DNA of 57,610 nt, taken from positions 1-57,610 of the forward strand of contig JAGWXK010000003.1 of the NCBI GenBank assembly GCA_018969905.1. Direction: 5' to 3'. The notes under the pieces were generated by a model that had not been told where the DNA came from, made no database searches, and saw only the letters and a program-made list of their open reading frames with translations. The position numbers and the translations under genes are program-made. This stretch comes from Bdellovibrionales bacterium. GTDB taxonomy: Bacteria > Bdellovibrionota > UBA1018 > CAIMNF01. Positions 1 to 8,857 of this stretch are shown piece after piece. The number at the start of each line of letters is the position of its first letter. Position 1 is the stretch's first letter.

Positions 1-8
1 TGGCGTCC

Positions 9-3000
9 ATGATCAAGCTCTCGAAGGTTCGTTGGAAGACTCTTTTTTCTGTTCTTTTCATTTCGGGGCTTGCTTGGTTCGCATATGCATCCCAAAAGGC
101 GGATCCTCTGGCCTCGAGATTGGAGGAAGTTTCAGTGGAGCTCTTCGGAGCCTCAGACGCGTTCTCCGCCTCGGGACTTGGCAAGGGAAAACAGAACGGC
201 CTTTTCTCGCCTCGGGGAAAGAGTCAGGAGATGCCGACCGTTTCCATCTTGAACAATGCCGCCTACACTGCAGCCATGGTCAAGATCAAGGACCTGAAAA
301 AGATGATTGAGGAAGAATCCAAAAAGCGTGCGAATCTTCCCTATGAAAGTGACCAGTACCAAACCCTGGTTGAAGTGGCGGCGAAATATGTTGAAATCCA
401 GCGCGCGATCTACCTGAACTTCCTTTTCAATGTCCACGAACTCGGGATCGCTCCCCGGACCTTCAATGTTGACGAGTTGAATCTGAGGGTTGATGTGGGA
501 GTCGGGAACCAGCTTCTGCAAATGACCGAGCTTCAGAAAAAATTCAACATTCGACACTCCGCCGATGATCCGGATTTGAACCACGTGGATCTTTTCATAC
601 CTTACTACGATCGCATGCAGGTGGAGATTGCGGCCCTCTCCAAGCTAAAAAACAAGGTTCAGTATCAAAAGCTCATTCATCTCATGCACCTTCGAGACAG
701 CCTTGTGAACCGATGGTCGATCAAGCGAATCAGTTCGGGTTACAGTCAGGAGGGATATGTCACACCACCGGGAATCTACGCCACATTTTCGGACGACATG
801 TTGTCCAAGCCGTCTGAATACAGGTTTTCGAAAGACCTTGGAGTGGAGGACCGGTATCAGGTAAGGGTTGTCGACTCCGTTGATCGTCTTCTGAAGGTGC
901 TTGAGGACAAGCCGATTGGATCGCCTGCGGAGTACTTGAAGCTGGTACGCCGTTTTTATGATTCATTCGAAGATTTCAAGGGATTGACCATTGATGCTGA
1001 AGCCGTGGTCGCCAACCTTTACTATGCCGAGGAGACGGCCCTCCAGCATTCCGCGAAAAGGATCATTCTTGACTCGAGCTTTCCCCAGGACGATTTGTCG
1101 TCCGAGAAGATTGGGTCGAGAATTGCGATCAATGCATTTAAAATTCGTAAGGCTGCGATTCTCACCACGTTGATCAAAAGGATCAAGATCGATCTGGCGA
1201 CCGTGCAAGGCTATCTGGAGCCGGATGAGAACGGCATGATTGCGGAGAGCGCCATCGACAACGCGGTGGAGTTCATGAAACTTCCAAGTTCAAGCCTTGC
1301 ACTCGTCGAGAGGGAGATCGCTCCGTTTTTCGAAGCGAGGGGCCAGATCTGGAGGAAGAACCTTGCCAATGTGGTGTCGGCAGATTACGCGATGGCACTT
1401 CCTGGTGGTGAAAACCGAGCCGCGACGAACCGCTTTGGTGAGTTTTTCGGGCGAGTTTTGGAAGGATCCGGCAACGGAATTTTCGCGGTAAAGCAAATCA
1501 ATTCCTATGAGTCGGTCAAGCGGAAGCTTGAGTCTGTTTCCAGCACGACTGCCAAAACCCTTGATCAAAAGAAAGTTCCATTGACAACGCAGTGCTATTC
1601 TTTGGGAGTTGCCGGAGCTGGAGTTGCCTCCTGTCATAGTTGGGTGAATTCGAATCGTTATCTTTCCAGGCTGGACGCCAGGTCGGATGCGGGTATGGCT
1701 TGGGTGACTCCTTGGACACCCGGACAGATTTCCTCACTTCTTTCAAAAAAGCTTGAGGTCATAGAAAAATACGATGCGGACACTTGGAAAAAGATCAAGG
1801 TGCTTGTGGAAGATGCGGAACTCATGCAAATCATCGGGGATTTCTTCGAGAACCTGAACAAGCGCCACAATGAGGCGGTCAAGCAAAAACAGAATGCTTA
1901 CTTGAAGGACATCGAGAAACTCTCGGAAAAGCTCGCAAAGGAGATCAGAAAGAATCCTGATCTGGATCAGAAAGAAAACGCGATTTATCCGAAGATTATT
2001 GCTGTCTACAATAAGATCGAGAAGGTCGGATTCCTCCCCGAGGAGTCCGTCCTTACCGAAGAAATGTATCAGGCTGCAGCCAAGGACGTTTTCGAGAGCT
2101 TCATCAAAAAAGTGAGCGTGGCTCCGAAGATCGATCCTCCTGCGCCCCCGAAGCCAAAGAAAGAGGATCTCCTTCTCTACAAGCCGTATGTGGCGGTGCG
2201 GGACGCAACCTATGTGGCTCCCGCCCATGTTCCCGATTTGGAGCAGGCCATGCTCAATCAGTACATGAAGAGGGCCGAAAGGGTGGCGAGCCTTGGAAAG
2301 CTTTTCAGCTTGCTGGGCTTCGGAGAGGAACTCTTTTCAGTTTATCGCTTTGATTCCCGCTTGAAGGGGGCAAAAGGTGAGGGGGTTCCTTTTGTTGTGA
2401 TCGAATCTCTTTATGCAAAACCGGATGCCGCAACGATCGGAAAGCTCAACGGCGCGATCAAGGCGGATGCCCGCCTTGGAAAAGCGCAGGCGATTTCAGA
2501 GATCGCCCGCACCGCACTTTCGCAAAAGCTTCTTTCGGAACTCATCATTGCGGATGTGTACTCGAGAACCCCGTTTTTGAGAATCCAGCAAGGGGAAGAG
2601 GATAAAGCCCCTACCGGTCTTGAACGACTTGAAAAGGCCTACTCGCAAAAGAACGGTTGGAACCGGGAACTTGCAAAAGGGATTTTCATTTCCCTACTCA
2701 AGACCGCGGCTGAAAACGATATCGGGAAGGTCGAGGAAGGCGTTCTCGCAAACCCTGCAAACCCCGTTCAGGACGAGAGCTTCCGAAAAATCTTCCGATC
2801 CCAGGCTTACAATCGGAATGTCCTGATCTCCGCACTTTCCGAGTCTAAGGCGAGCTGGGTACAAGGCTGGGATGATGAACTGAAAAAAGAAACCCGTACC
2901 ACCTCCGAAAAGTGGAGTGACGGGTTGAACCGGGTCGCGGGAGTTTTGTTTGTTTGCACGATGGTTTTCTTGCTTTGGGAATTCCTGCCCGTGATCATTC

Positions 3001-4364
3001 CCGCTCTGGGTGCGGCTATGCCGACAGCGAGTGCGTTTTTCTCGGGGTTCTCGATTCTTGGAATGTCGGGATCCGTGATCGCCGGATTTCTGAGTGGAAG
3101 CAATCTGTTTGTGCAGATGTTCTTCATTGCCACCATTGCAGCCCAAGGACAGGTGGCATTCTTCACCCTTCCTGCGCAACTTCGCTATCAGAAGGAGATT
3201 GCAAATTCCACAGTCGGGTTAACCGCAAAGACAAGTCGGATCGTGGCCCCGGCGGAACGGGCAAATCGTGAAAACATTCGCCTTTTCCAGGAGGAAATCC
3301 GTTCAGCGAAAATCGTCACTGGCGTATTTGCCGCCATTCAGGTTGCTTTTATTCCGTTACAGGTGAAACAGATCGCCCGCGGATTTGGGCAGTCGGGCAA
3401 GGTGGCACTCACCCGCTTCGGAACTTCAAGTCCGAATCTTGCCGCATCGATGAGGCAGTATTCGCTTTCCGAGCTCGTCCAGAAGTTCGGATATGCCAAA
3501 GGAAGCAAGATGTATTTTGAGCGCTACACCACTGCATTGATGACCAACAAACCCATCCGTTCGGTGAATGGGGGGGCAACCATCGCCCAGGCCAATGAGC
3601 TATTGGCGAACTCGCTCAGCACCCATCTTTCGAATTCAAGTGAAGTGGCAGTCCTTCTTGAGCGGAGAATTGAATTTCTAAAGGAGAAAATCCTCCTTCT
3701 CTCCGATCAGGCCAAGAAGCAATTCGCGATCACCCAGGGAAAGAAAGTCAAGGAGATCGATGAGGCGGTGAGGATCTTTTTCGGGAGGGAGCTTGCGGCA
3801 ATCGGATTCCGGCTGCAGCACCCCCACGTGCGGATTGCGGTCCGTGAAAAAGTGGCAAAGGCGATCGAACAGGGGGTTTTTGAAACCATTGAGTTTGGCA
3901 CCGATAAGAATCTTTTGAAGGCTTTTCTTTTACGGATGAAAGCCGAGAGACACATGTATGAGGCGGTGTTTTTGAAGCGGCAGCTTGAGATGTTGAGGAA
4001 TTCGGAACTTGCGGCCGGAGGACTGACCGGAACCCGGGAGTTGTTCCTTGATTTTACGCGTCTTGAGCAGGTCCAGGTGCTTGATGATTTACTGAAGTGG
4101 GGAGCGAACCATCCGGAATTCCAGGGATCCGGATTTGCGGATCTTCTGGCTCAAGCCCGACGTGCATCCAAGGATTACAAGATCATTGTCAATGACATCA
4201 AAAACCTCACCCCGAAAGAACGGGCGATTTATCAGGCCATGAACGGTGAGTCTGATGTCATCGTGAACGACGATCTTACCCTGCAGCTTGGGTCGGGCTC
4301 GGATGGTCTTGATGGAGTCGAGAACTTTGTTGTACCCGGGTTGCCCTTGGGGCTGAGGCCGTAA
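9..4364 (+). CDS. Giant exported or membrane-associated protein, unknown family
   Basis: This 1451-residue protein has no family I recognise. It opens with a basic start and a hydrophobic stretch (about residues 10-27) that looks like a signal peptide or anchor. The next 950 residues are charged and mostly helical, with a probable coiled coil near 615-650 and a Pro/Lys linker near 705-715. A cluster of hydrophobic segments lies at about 975-1060 and another near 1100-1120, so the C-terminal third is probably in the inner membrane. A charged helical tail follows. The chosen ATG gives a good signal-like N-terminus, but it lies at the window edge, so an upstream start cannot be excluded. No catalytic motif was seen. 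It could be a structural envelope protein or a toxin-like secreted protein; neither is supported directly. Confidence 0.8.
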   Translation: MIKLSKVRWKTLFSVLFISGLAWFAYASQKADPLASRLEEVSVELFGASDAFSASGLGKGKQNGLFSPRGKSQEMPTVSILNNAAYTAAMVKIKDLKKMIEEESKKRANLPYESDQYQTLVEVAAKYVEIQRAIYLNFLFNVHELGIAPRTFNVDELNLRVDVGVGNQLLQMTELQKKFNIRHSADDPDLNHVDLFIPYYDRMQVEIAALSKLKNKVQYQKLIHLMHLRDSLVNRWSIKRISSGYSQEGYVTPPGIYATFSDDMLSKPSEYRFSKDLGVEDRYQVRVVDSVDRLLKVLEDKPIGSPAEYLKLVRRFYDSFEDFKGLTIDAEAVVANLYYAEETALQHSAKRIILDSSFPQDDLSSEKIGSRIAINAFKIRKAAILTTLIKRIKIDLATVQGYLEPDENGMIAESAIDNAVEFMKLPSSSLALVEREIAPFFEARGQIWRKNLANVVSADYAMALPGGENRAATNRFGEFFGRVLEGSGNGIFAVKQINSYESVKRKLESVSSTTAKTLDQKKVPLTTQCYSLGVAGAGVASCHSWVNSNRYLSRLDARSDAGMAWVTPWTPGQISSLLSKKLEVIEKYDADTWKKIKVLVEDAELMQIIGDFFENLNKRHNEAVKQKQNAYLKDIEKLSEKLAKEIRKNPDLDQKENAIYPKIIAVYNKIEKVGFLPEESVLTEEMYQAAAKDVFESFIKKVSVAPKIDPPAPPKPKKEDLLLYKPYVAVRDATYVAPAHVPDLEQAMLNQYMKRAERVASLGKLFSLLGFGEELFSVYRFDSRLKGAKGEGVPFVVIESLYAKPDAATIGKLNGAIKADARLGKAQAISEIARTALSQKLLSELIIADVYSRTPFLRIQQGEEDKAPTGLERLEKAYSQKNGWNRELAKGIFISLLKTAAENDIGKVEEGVLANPANPVQDESFRKIFRSQAYNRNVLISALSESKASWVQGWDDELKKETRTTSEKWSDGLNRVAGVLFVCTMVFLLWEFLPVIIPALGAAMPTASAFFSGFSILGMSGSVIAGFLSGSNLFVQMFFIATIAAQGQVAFFTLPAQLRYQKEIANSTVGLTAKTSRIVAPAERANRENIRLFQEEIRSAKIVTGVFAAIQVAFIPLQVKQIARGFGQSGKVALTRFGTSSPNLAASMRQYSLSELVQKFGYAKGSKMYFERYTTALMTNKPIRSVNGGATIAQANELLANSLSTHLSNSSEVAVLLERRIEFLKEKILLLSDQAKKQFAITQGKKVKEIDEAVRIFFGRELAAIGFRLQHPHVRIAVREKVAKAIEQGVFETIEFGTDKNLLKAFLLRMKAERHMYEAVFLKRQLEMLRNSELAAGGLTGTRELFLDFTRLEQVQVLDDLLKWGANHPEFQGSGFADLLAQARRASKDYKIIVNDIKNLTPKERAIYQAMNGESDVIVNDDLTLQLGSGSDGLDGVENFVVPGLPLGLRP

Positions 4365-4430
4365 TCTGGCGTATTTTCCTGTTGCCTTACACAGGTGTTC
4401 CTAGTGAAATGAGAGGGATTCCGGATTTCA

Positions 4431-5375
4431 ATGGAACCATTTGGGGGGCAAGTGAATATCTTTTTTCGTTTTTTGGTTTTGAGTGTTGTATTTCACGGGG
4501 CTACGGTCACGAGGGCGGCAGTCTCCCTGGAGCTTGATCATTCCCGCGCGGCAGTTCGGCAGTATGACGAAGTGAGGAGTTTTCTCGGTGAGCTTGCGAA
4601 GGCCCATCCCGGAAATGCCAGAATCATCACACTCGGCGAGAGTGATTCGGGTGAACCGATTGTGGGGCTTGAAGTGGGTTCCGGCCGGATCAACCAGGTT
4701 GTAGTGGCAACCCACCACGGAAATGAATACGGGTCGACCGAGGTGGGATTGGCGTTTGCCCGCGACATCGCCGCACGGCCCATTCCGGGGTATAAGGTTC
4801 ATGTGATCCCGGTTCTGAATGTGTCCGGGTACAACAGAAAAATGCGCAGGGAGGCCGCCCAGGGAAGGTCATATGATCCAAACCGGAACTATCCCGGTCC
4901 CTGCGGGACGGAGGGGCCGTTTACCCTGAAATCCACCCGCGCTCTTGCACGATTCATTTCGGAGAAGAACATCGTAACCTCTGCAACCCTTCATACGTTT
5001 TCGCCTGCGGTGGTCTATCCTTGGGGGCTTTCCAGTCATGACCTCAAGACCGGGTATGAAGGCATTTTCAAGGGTCTGGTTGAAGAGGCCACTCGCGAGA
5101 GCAATTATCCCACTGGCAATTCGACAGAGCTCATTTACCCTGCGGATGGTACCTATGAGGATTACGCATTCCACACCCACGGAATCTGGTCTGTTTTGTT
5201 TGAATTGGGACAATCCCACAATCCCTCTACCCAGAATATCGAAACGATGGTGAGGGTGAATGTGCCTGGAATCCGAAGGATGCTTGAGTCAGCCCCTATC
5301 GAAAGGGCCTCGAAACATGCGTTCTCGGGGAAGTGTGACCGAAGCCTCGTCAGTCTTGACCGTCACGACGAGTGA
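4431..5375 (+). CDS. Secreted zinc carboxypeptidase, M14 family
   Basis: A 314-residue M14-type metallopeptidase. The first 30 residues include a hydrophobic export signal. The zinc-binding HxxE motif is seen at His96-Glu99 (HHGNE), with a third likely zinc ligand at His188 in a TLHTF context. An Asn-Arg pair that would hold the substrate carboxylate is at about 151-153 (NRNYPG), and the catalytic Glu is Glu258 in LFELG. All key residues of the fold are present, so it should be active. The likely role is trimming peptides, possibly peptidoglycan peptides, outside the inner membrane. A GTG at 4449 preceded by a G-run is an alternative start that would give a tighter signal peptide. Confidence 0.87.
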   Translation: MEPFGGQVNIFFRFLVLSVVFHGATVTRAAVSLELDHSRAAVRQYDEVRSFLGELAKAHPGNARIITLGESDSGEPIVGLEVGSGRINQVVVATHHGNEYGSTEVGLAFARDIAARPIPGYKVHVIPVLNVSGYNRKMRREAAQGRSYDPNRNYPGPCGTEGPFTLKSTRALARFISEKNIVTSATLHTFSPAVVYPWGLSSHDLKTGYEGIFKGLVEEATRESNYPTGNSTELIYPADGTYEDYAFHTHGIWSVLFELGQSHNPSTQNIETMVRVNVPGIRRMLESAPIERASKHAFSGKCDRSLVSLDRHDE

Positions 5376-5446
5376 GGAACACCCAAAGCAAAAGAACACT
5401 CCGGACGTTCTTGTTCCTGATTACAAAAGAGGCAAGCCGACAGGCT

Positions 5447-5986
5447 CTAGAATTTCGGACCCCAGTAAGGGCGATCGCTCTGCTCGATCAATCCACGCCG
5501 TTCTGAAGCTCTTTCAGCGGCTTCTTGATCCTTGATTGATTCCTGGGCCCGCTCTGCCACCTCCAGGGCGATTCTCAAACGATTCGACTCGCATGCGCTG
5601 ACAGAGTGGTAGATTCCGTTTTGGTCCCGATTGTAGTTGGTTGTCGCGAACTGGGCAATCCAGGAGGGCAGAGCTCCAATGGTCAATTCGGCTCGATCCC
5701 TGCCCATATTCACATTGAATCCTTTCGGGTCTCCGGCCTGGTGCTGCCACTCATCTTTTTCCAGAGTATATCCGCGGCAATGAGTTGCCGCATGGACCTC
5801 ATTGCAGATCTGCAGAAGTACGCTCAAATGATCCTGTTTCCGTTTCACTTCGATCTCAAGGGACCGGCCGTTTCCGGCATACAAAAACAGGTCTCCGTTC
5901 TTCTCGATCAGCAGAGAGCATTGTCCTGCTTGGGAGGAAAGGGGGGCAAGGGTCAAAAGAGTGAGGGCCAAGGTCAAAGTCTTCAT
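5447..5986 (-). CDS. Small exported protein, unknown function
   Basis: A 179-residue protein with a clear signal peptide (residues 1-20, Ala-rich cleavage region ending SQA before GQC). The mature part has several cysteines (positions near 22, 61, 68 and 132) that could form disulfides. The C-terminal third is charged and helical. I do not recognise a family. It reads away from the kinase-like gene to its right, and an AT-rich inverted repeat lies just upstream of its start. Confidence 0.65.
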   Translation of the reverse strand: MKTLTLALTLLTLAPLSSQAGQCSLLIEKNGDLFLYAGNGRSLEIEVKRKQDHLSVLLQICNEVHAATHCRGYTLEKDEWQHQAGDPKGFNVNMGRDRAELTIGALPSWIAQFATTNYNRDQNGIYHSVSACESNRLRIALEVAERAQESIKDQEAAERASERRGLIEQSDRPYWGPKF

Positions 5987-6042
5987 GGGGATTTCCTTTG
6001 TTCGGGCCGAAGTCTAAGCCGGACCGACAAGCTCTGTCAATT

Positions 6043-6069
6043 ATTTTTATATTCGATAAGTATAAAAAT
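6043..6069. promoter_or_regulatory. AT-rich inverted repeat upstream of the small exported protein
   Basis: Nine-base arms ATTTTTATA and TATAAAAAT are separated by 9 bases. The site lies between two minus-strand genes, about 60 bases upstream of the start at 5986. It could be an operator overlapping a promoter, or chance in AT-rich DNA. Confidence 0.3.
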
Positions 6070-6076
6070 TACTAAC

Positions 6077-6997
6077 TCAGTTTGAAAATCGCACGATCAA
6101 TCGTTCGATACGGGCTCCGGTTTCCACCATTGATCCGCCAGGATGTGCCGCAACATCCGATTTTAACAGCTCGATCCTGCGAACCATCGCTGACAGCGCC
6201 TCGTCTTCCAGAAGGTTCTTCTCCTTGAGTCGTGCAGCAATCGATTTTGGGTCAAGTGCAAGAATCCGGGTACGGGTGTCTTTTTCCATGGGTTTCGCGA
6301 GGTCCTCGCTCCAATAGAGCCAGAACCATTGGTTTCCCGGGCTTTTTTCCACCAAAGGGAAAGAGTCGGCATGATCAATCGCCCAAATGCGGTTGGTTTC
6401 AGGATCATGCAAGAAGTTTGTGATGTTCCGGTCGGTGTTACCGCTTACGATGTCAAGGACCGCCATTCTTTCAAGCTCCGTTTTGTGACGGAGAATTGCA
6501 TCGGGACTTTTCCTCAGGTGTTCATCAACATATTTTTGATAGGTTGTGGAGCTTGTGAAATCCCTCCCCTTGGCAAAGGCCTGTATGGAGGCGTCGCCCC
6601 CCTCGATGCGGGTCAGGCGTGTTTCTGGGACAAGGTTGAATCCGAGGATGCGATCCAATGCACAGGTCGCAACGTCGCGTTTCATCCGGGTACGAATGTC
6701 AAAGCCGTGATTTCGAATCCCGAAATCGGGATCAAAATGGGTGAATGTTTCCTTCCTGACGTAGTATCCCCGATTGCGGGGCAGGCCGATGACCTTGAAA
6801 ACACCCTGGTTTTTCACCCGATGGAGTGTGAGAAGCTTCATCTCAATTTTTTTTGCAAGGGAATCTGCATCAAATCCTGCAAGTTCCTGGAGTCCCGGCT
6901 TTAGCTCATCCCGACAAAAGGGATCTGCCGCGAAAACGGAGAAAAAGGGAAAACAAAAGAGGTTGAGTTGAAAAAATGCGTAAAGACACCTTCTCAT
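6077..6997 (-). CDS. Exported protein-kinase-like / PI-kinase-like protein
   Basis: From the ATG at 6997 the protein has 306 residues and begins with a hydrophobic export signal ending near FAADPFC. The C-terminal half carries a kinase-like catalytic core: GNTDRN at about 186-191 with the likely catalytic Asp189 and metal-binding Asn194, followed by an IDHADSF segment whose Asp208 matches the DFG-type metal Asp. This arrangement is known from HipA, actin-fragmin kinase, Fam20 and PI3/PI4-kinase-like proteins. I cannot tell which of these it is closest to. The combination with an export signal is unusual, because ATP is scarce outside the cytoplasm. A longer start at 7054 is possible, but it would bury the signal peptide. 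Confidence 0.65.
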   Translation of the reverse strand: MRRCLYAFFQLNLFCFPFFSVFAADPFCRDELKPGLQELAGFDADSLAKKIEMKLLTLHRVKNQGVFKVIGLPRNRGYYVRKETFTHFDPDFGIRNHGFDIRTRMKRDVATCALDRILGFNLVPETRLTRIEGGDASIQAFAKGRDFTSSTTYQKYVDEHLRKSPDAILRHKTELERMAVLDIVSGNTDRNITNFLHDPETNRIWAIDHADSFPLVEKSPGNQWFWLYWSEDLAKPMEKDTRTRILALDPKSIAARLKEKNLLEDEALSAMVRRIELLKSDVAAHPGGSMVETGARIERLIVRFSN

Positions 6998-7142
6998 GAC
7001 CGACTCATCGGCTGCCGGGCCGGAATAAATTACGGTTGTGTAAAATAACGACATCTCCGCAATCCTGCGCGTGCCTCAAATCGAGAATACGGGCCTTTGG
7101 GTGATGGCACTCCCTTTGCTTTTATGGGTTCCGACTACACAT

Positions 7143-7535
7143 ATGAAACACACTAAGGCAATTCCATTGATTTTGATCGCTCTGACTCTTTCGGCTTGTG
7201 GAAGGGGACTTGATACCTATCATTCCGCTGGACTGCAGCAAGCAGGGCTTTTGGACGGAGTTCTTACGATTCCGAATTCCGGTGTTTCGAGTGGAAGAAG
7301 CTTTATCAATACCGAACTTTCAGGCTTTTACATTGACCTTGAAGAGTCTGATCCAGAGGCGATCTCTTATTTGAATCGACTGGAATCCCGCGAAATTTCG
7401 GTCGCCAGAACGCCACTCTCCAACTCCACATTGTATTCAGTGAGGTTTTCAGGAGTCTGGGGCGACGGGCCATGCCCTTTTGATGGGGCACTTACCTGCA
7501 GCAAAATCAAGCTCAGGGAGCTCGTTGCCTACTGA
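7143..7535 (+). CDS. Small lipoprotein, unknown function
   Basis: From the ATG at 7143 the protein has 130 residues and starts with a lipoprotein signal peptide: basic N-terminus, hydrophobic core and lipobox LSAC followed by GRG. The mature part shows two cysteines near the C-terminus (CPFDG and TCSKI) that could pair. I do not recognise the family. An upstream in-frame start at 7071 would place extra sequence before the signal peptide and is less likely. Confidence 0.65.
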   Translation: MKHTKAIPLILIALTLSACGRGLDTYHSAGLQQAGLLDGVLTIPNSGVSSGRSFINTELSGFYIDLEESDPEAISYLNRLESREISVARTPLSNSTLYSVRFSGVWGDGPCPFDGALTCSKIKLRELVAY

Positions 7536-7684
7536 ATGGTGTGTATTTTAATCGGAAAGTGCTGGCCTTCCTTACAGCCGAGTGATAGAGTCGGATAGTT
7601 GATGTTAACTTGCTCTTTTAGATGTCTGCTAGGTAATAAGGCCTGTAAATCTCTTAAAGTGGCGCCCAGCCTTAAGGAGGTTTT

Positions 7685-7966
7685 ATGGGAAATAAACTAT
7701 TCGTAGGTAACCTTTCGTTTTCAGTGTCCGATCAATCTCTTGCAGATACTTTCGCTCAAGTAGGAACAGTACAGTCTGCAAAGGTGATCACCGATCGCGA
7801 AACTGGCCGTAGCAAAGGCTTCGGATTCGTAGAAATGGCTTCTGATGCAGAAGCTCAAGCTGCAATTCAGCGTTTCAACGGCGCTGAAGAAAACGGACGT
7901 GCAATGACTGTGAATATCGCCAAGCCAATGGCTCCTCGCGACAACCGCGGTCCTCGCCGTTACTAA
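7685..7966 (+). CDS. RRM-type RNA-binding protein
   Basis: A 93-residue protein made almost entirely of one RNA recognition motif. RNP2 is LFVGNLSF near the N-terminus and RNP1 is KGFGFVEM at about 45-52, so the aromatic RNA-binding residues are in place. A short basic, Gly/Arg-rich tail (DNRGPRRY) ends the protein. Bacterial proteins of this size and layout bind RNA and are often cold-induced. The ribosome binding site AAGGAGG, 5 bases before the ATG, is very strong, and a strong terminator follows, which points to a highly expressed single-gene unit. The roughly 140-base upstream gap probably holds its promoter and leader. Confidence 0.95.
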   Translation: MGNKLFVGNLSFSVSDQSLADTFAQVGTVQSAKVITDRETGRSKGFGFVEMASDAEAQAAIQRFNGAEENGRAMTVNIAKPMAPRDNRGPRRY

Positions 7967-7993
7967 GATTGATCCATTCATTTCATTGAATCA

Positions 7994-8027
7994 AAAGGCC
8001 TTGGAGAACTTCTCCGAGGCCTTTTTT
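7994..8027 (+). terminator. Rho-independent terminator of the RRM gene
   Basis: A stem of about 14 pairs (AAAGGCCTTGGAGA with TCTCCGAGGCCTTT, one T-G wobble) with a very short loop is followed by a T-run. It starts 28 bases after the RRM stop codon. Confidence 0.92.
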
Positions 8028-8164
8028 TGTTCCCGCATCCGCGCCCGGTCTCAACAAGTGTACAAAGTCTCGACATTTTTCGGATCTTGAACCCAGTAAA
8101 TTCAGGTGCTTGCGGGAGTTCGATCTGGCCCGATGCTTGCTTTGTTCATGGTACGGAGCAATTT

Positions 8165-8857
8165 ATGAAGTCGATGAAAATGGTAGGAGTCCTGGTGATC
8201 GGTGGTTTCATTACCCTAAATGCCTTTGCAGATTCTTCCTGTGAAAAGAGCATCAGTCCCGGTGTCATTCAGGAAGTGGTCGACTCAATGAACTCGGATC
8301 CGATCCCCTGCCTTGATCTCGAGGAAACTCCCGAAGCTGGTACAATCTGTAAAACAGAAGCCGGATACACTTTTGTGAGATTTCACGACGGGTGGAAGGA
8401 CGTGGAATCCGGTGATCGTTGGTTCGATGAAGTGGGCTACGGAAATCATTCGGCGGCGCAAAAACATTGCAATAAAAAGGCGGCATCTCTCCCTTCCGCT
8501 CGTCAATTGGATATTGCCTACAAGCATGGGTTAGGTGAAGTTCTGGATTTGAGCATCGTTTATCCGGATGGTTCCTTCCCAACCAACCCGACCTTTTGGA
8601 CCAATGATGAGCACAAAGAAGGGAAGTGCCTGCGATCCATTCTGGGGCTTCTGAAGGATGGTGAAGCCTGTCCACAAGTCAAAGAAAAGAAGTCGAAGTC
8701 ACAAGACAAAGAAAAGAAGTCGAAGTCACAAGACAAAGAAAAGAACTCAAAGCCACAAGACAAAGAGTATTGGGTTTTTGGTCCTGACAATCATCAATTC
8801 GCCTACGGGTCCGAAAAGTATGTGACTATTGCCGAAACTGCGATTTGTGTAAAATAG
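8165..8857 (+). CDS. Secreted protein with DUF1566-like domain and Lys-rich repeats
   Basis: From the ATG at 8165, preceded by GGAG, the protein has 230 residues with a signal peptide of about 22 residues. The middle part contains a W...F..A..HC..... LPS..QL pattern and a later FWTNDE, which resembles the DUF1566/Lcl-type domain of bacterial surface lipoproteins. Then come three copies of a Lys/Ser-rich nine-residue repeat, followed by a short tail that contains the expected YWVF-type strand. The repeat thus interrupts the domain rather than being a tail. The 3' end overlaps the convergent permease gene by 32 bases. Function is unknown; surface adhesion or ligand binding is only a guess from the domain type. 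Confidence 0.7.
   Translation: MKSMKMVGVLVIGGFITLNAFADSSCEKSISPGVIQEVVDSMNSDPIPCLDLEETPEAGTICKTEAGYTFVRFHDGWKDVESGDRWFDEVGYGNHSAAQKHCNKKAASLPSARQLDIAYKHGLGEVLDLSIVYPDGSFPTNPTFWTNDEHKEGKCLRSILGLLKDGEACPQVKEKKSKSQDKEKKSKSQDKEKNSKPQDKEYWVFGPDNHQFAYGSEKYVTIAETAICVK
8681..8761 (+). repeat. 27-bp tandem repeat, three copies, inside a gene
   Basis: Units start at 8681, 8708 and 8735. The first two are identical and the third differs at a few bases. The unit length is a multiple of three, so copy number changes keep the reading frame. Each unit encodes a KEKKSKSQD-like segment. Confidence 0.9.

Noticed and set aside
8681-8761. Direct repeats that might be a CRISPR array
   Set aside because: The units abut each other without spacers and are in frame within a protein gene.
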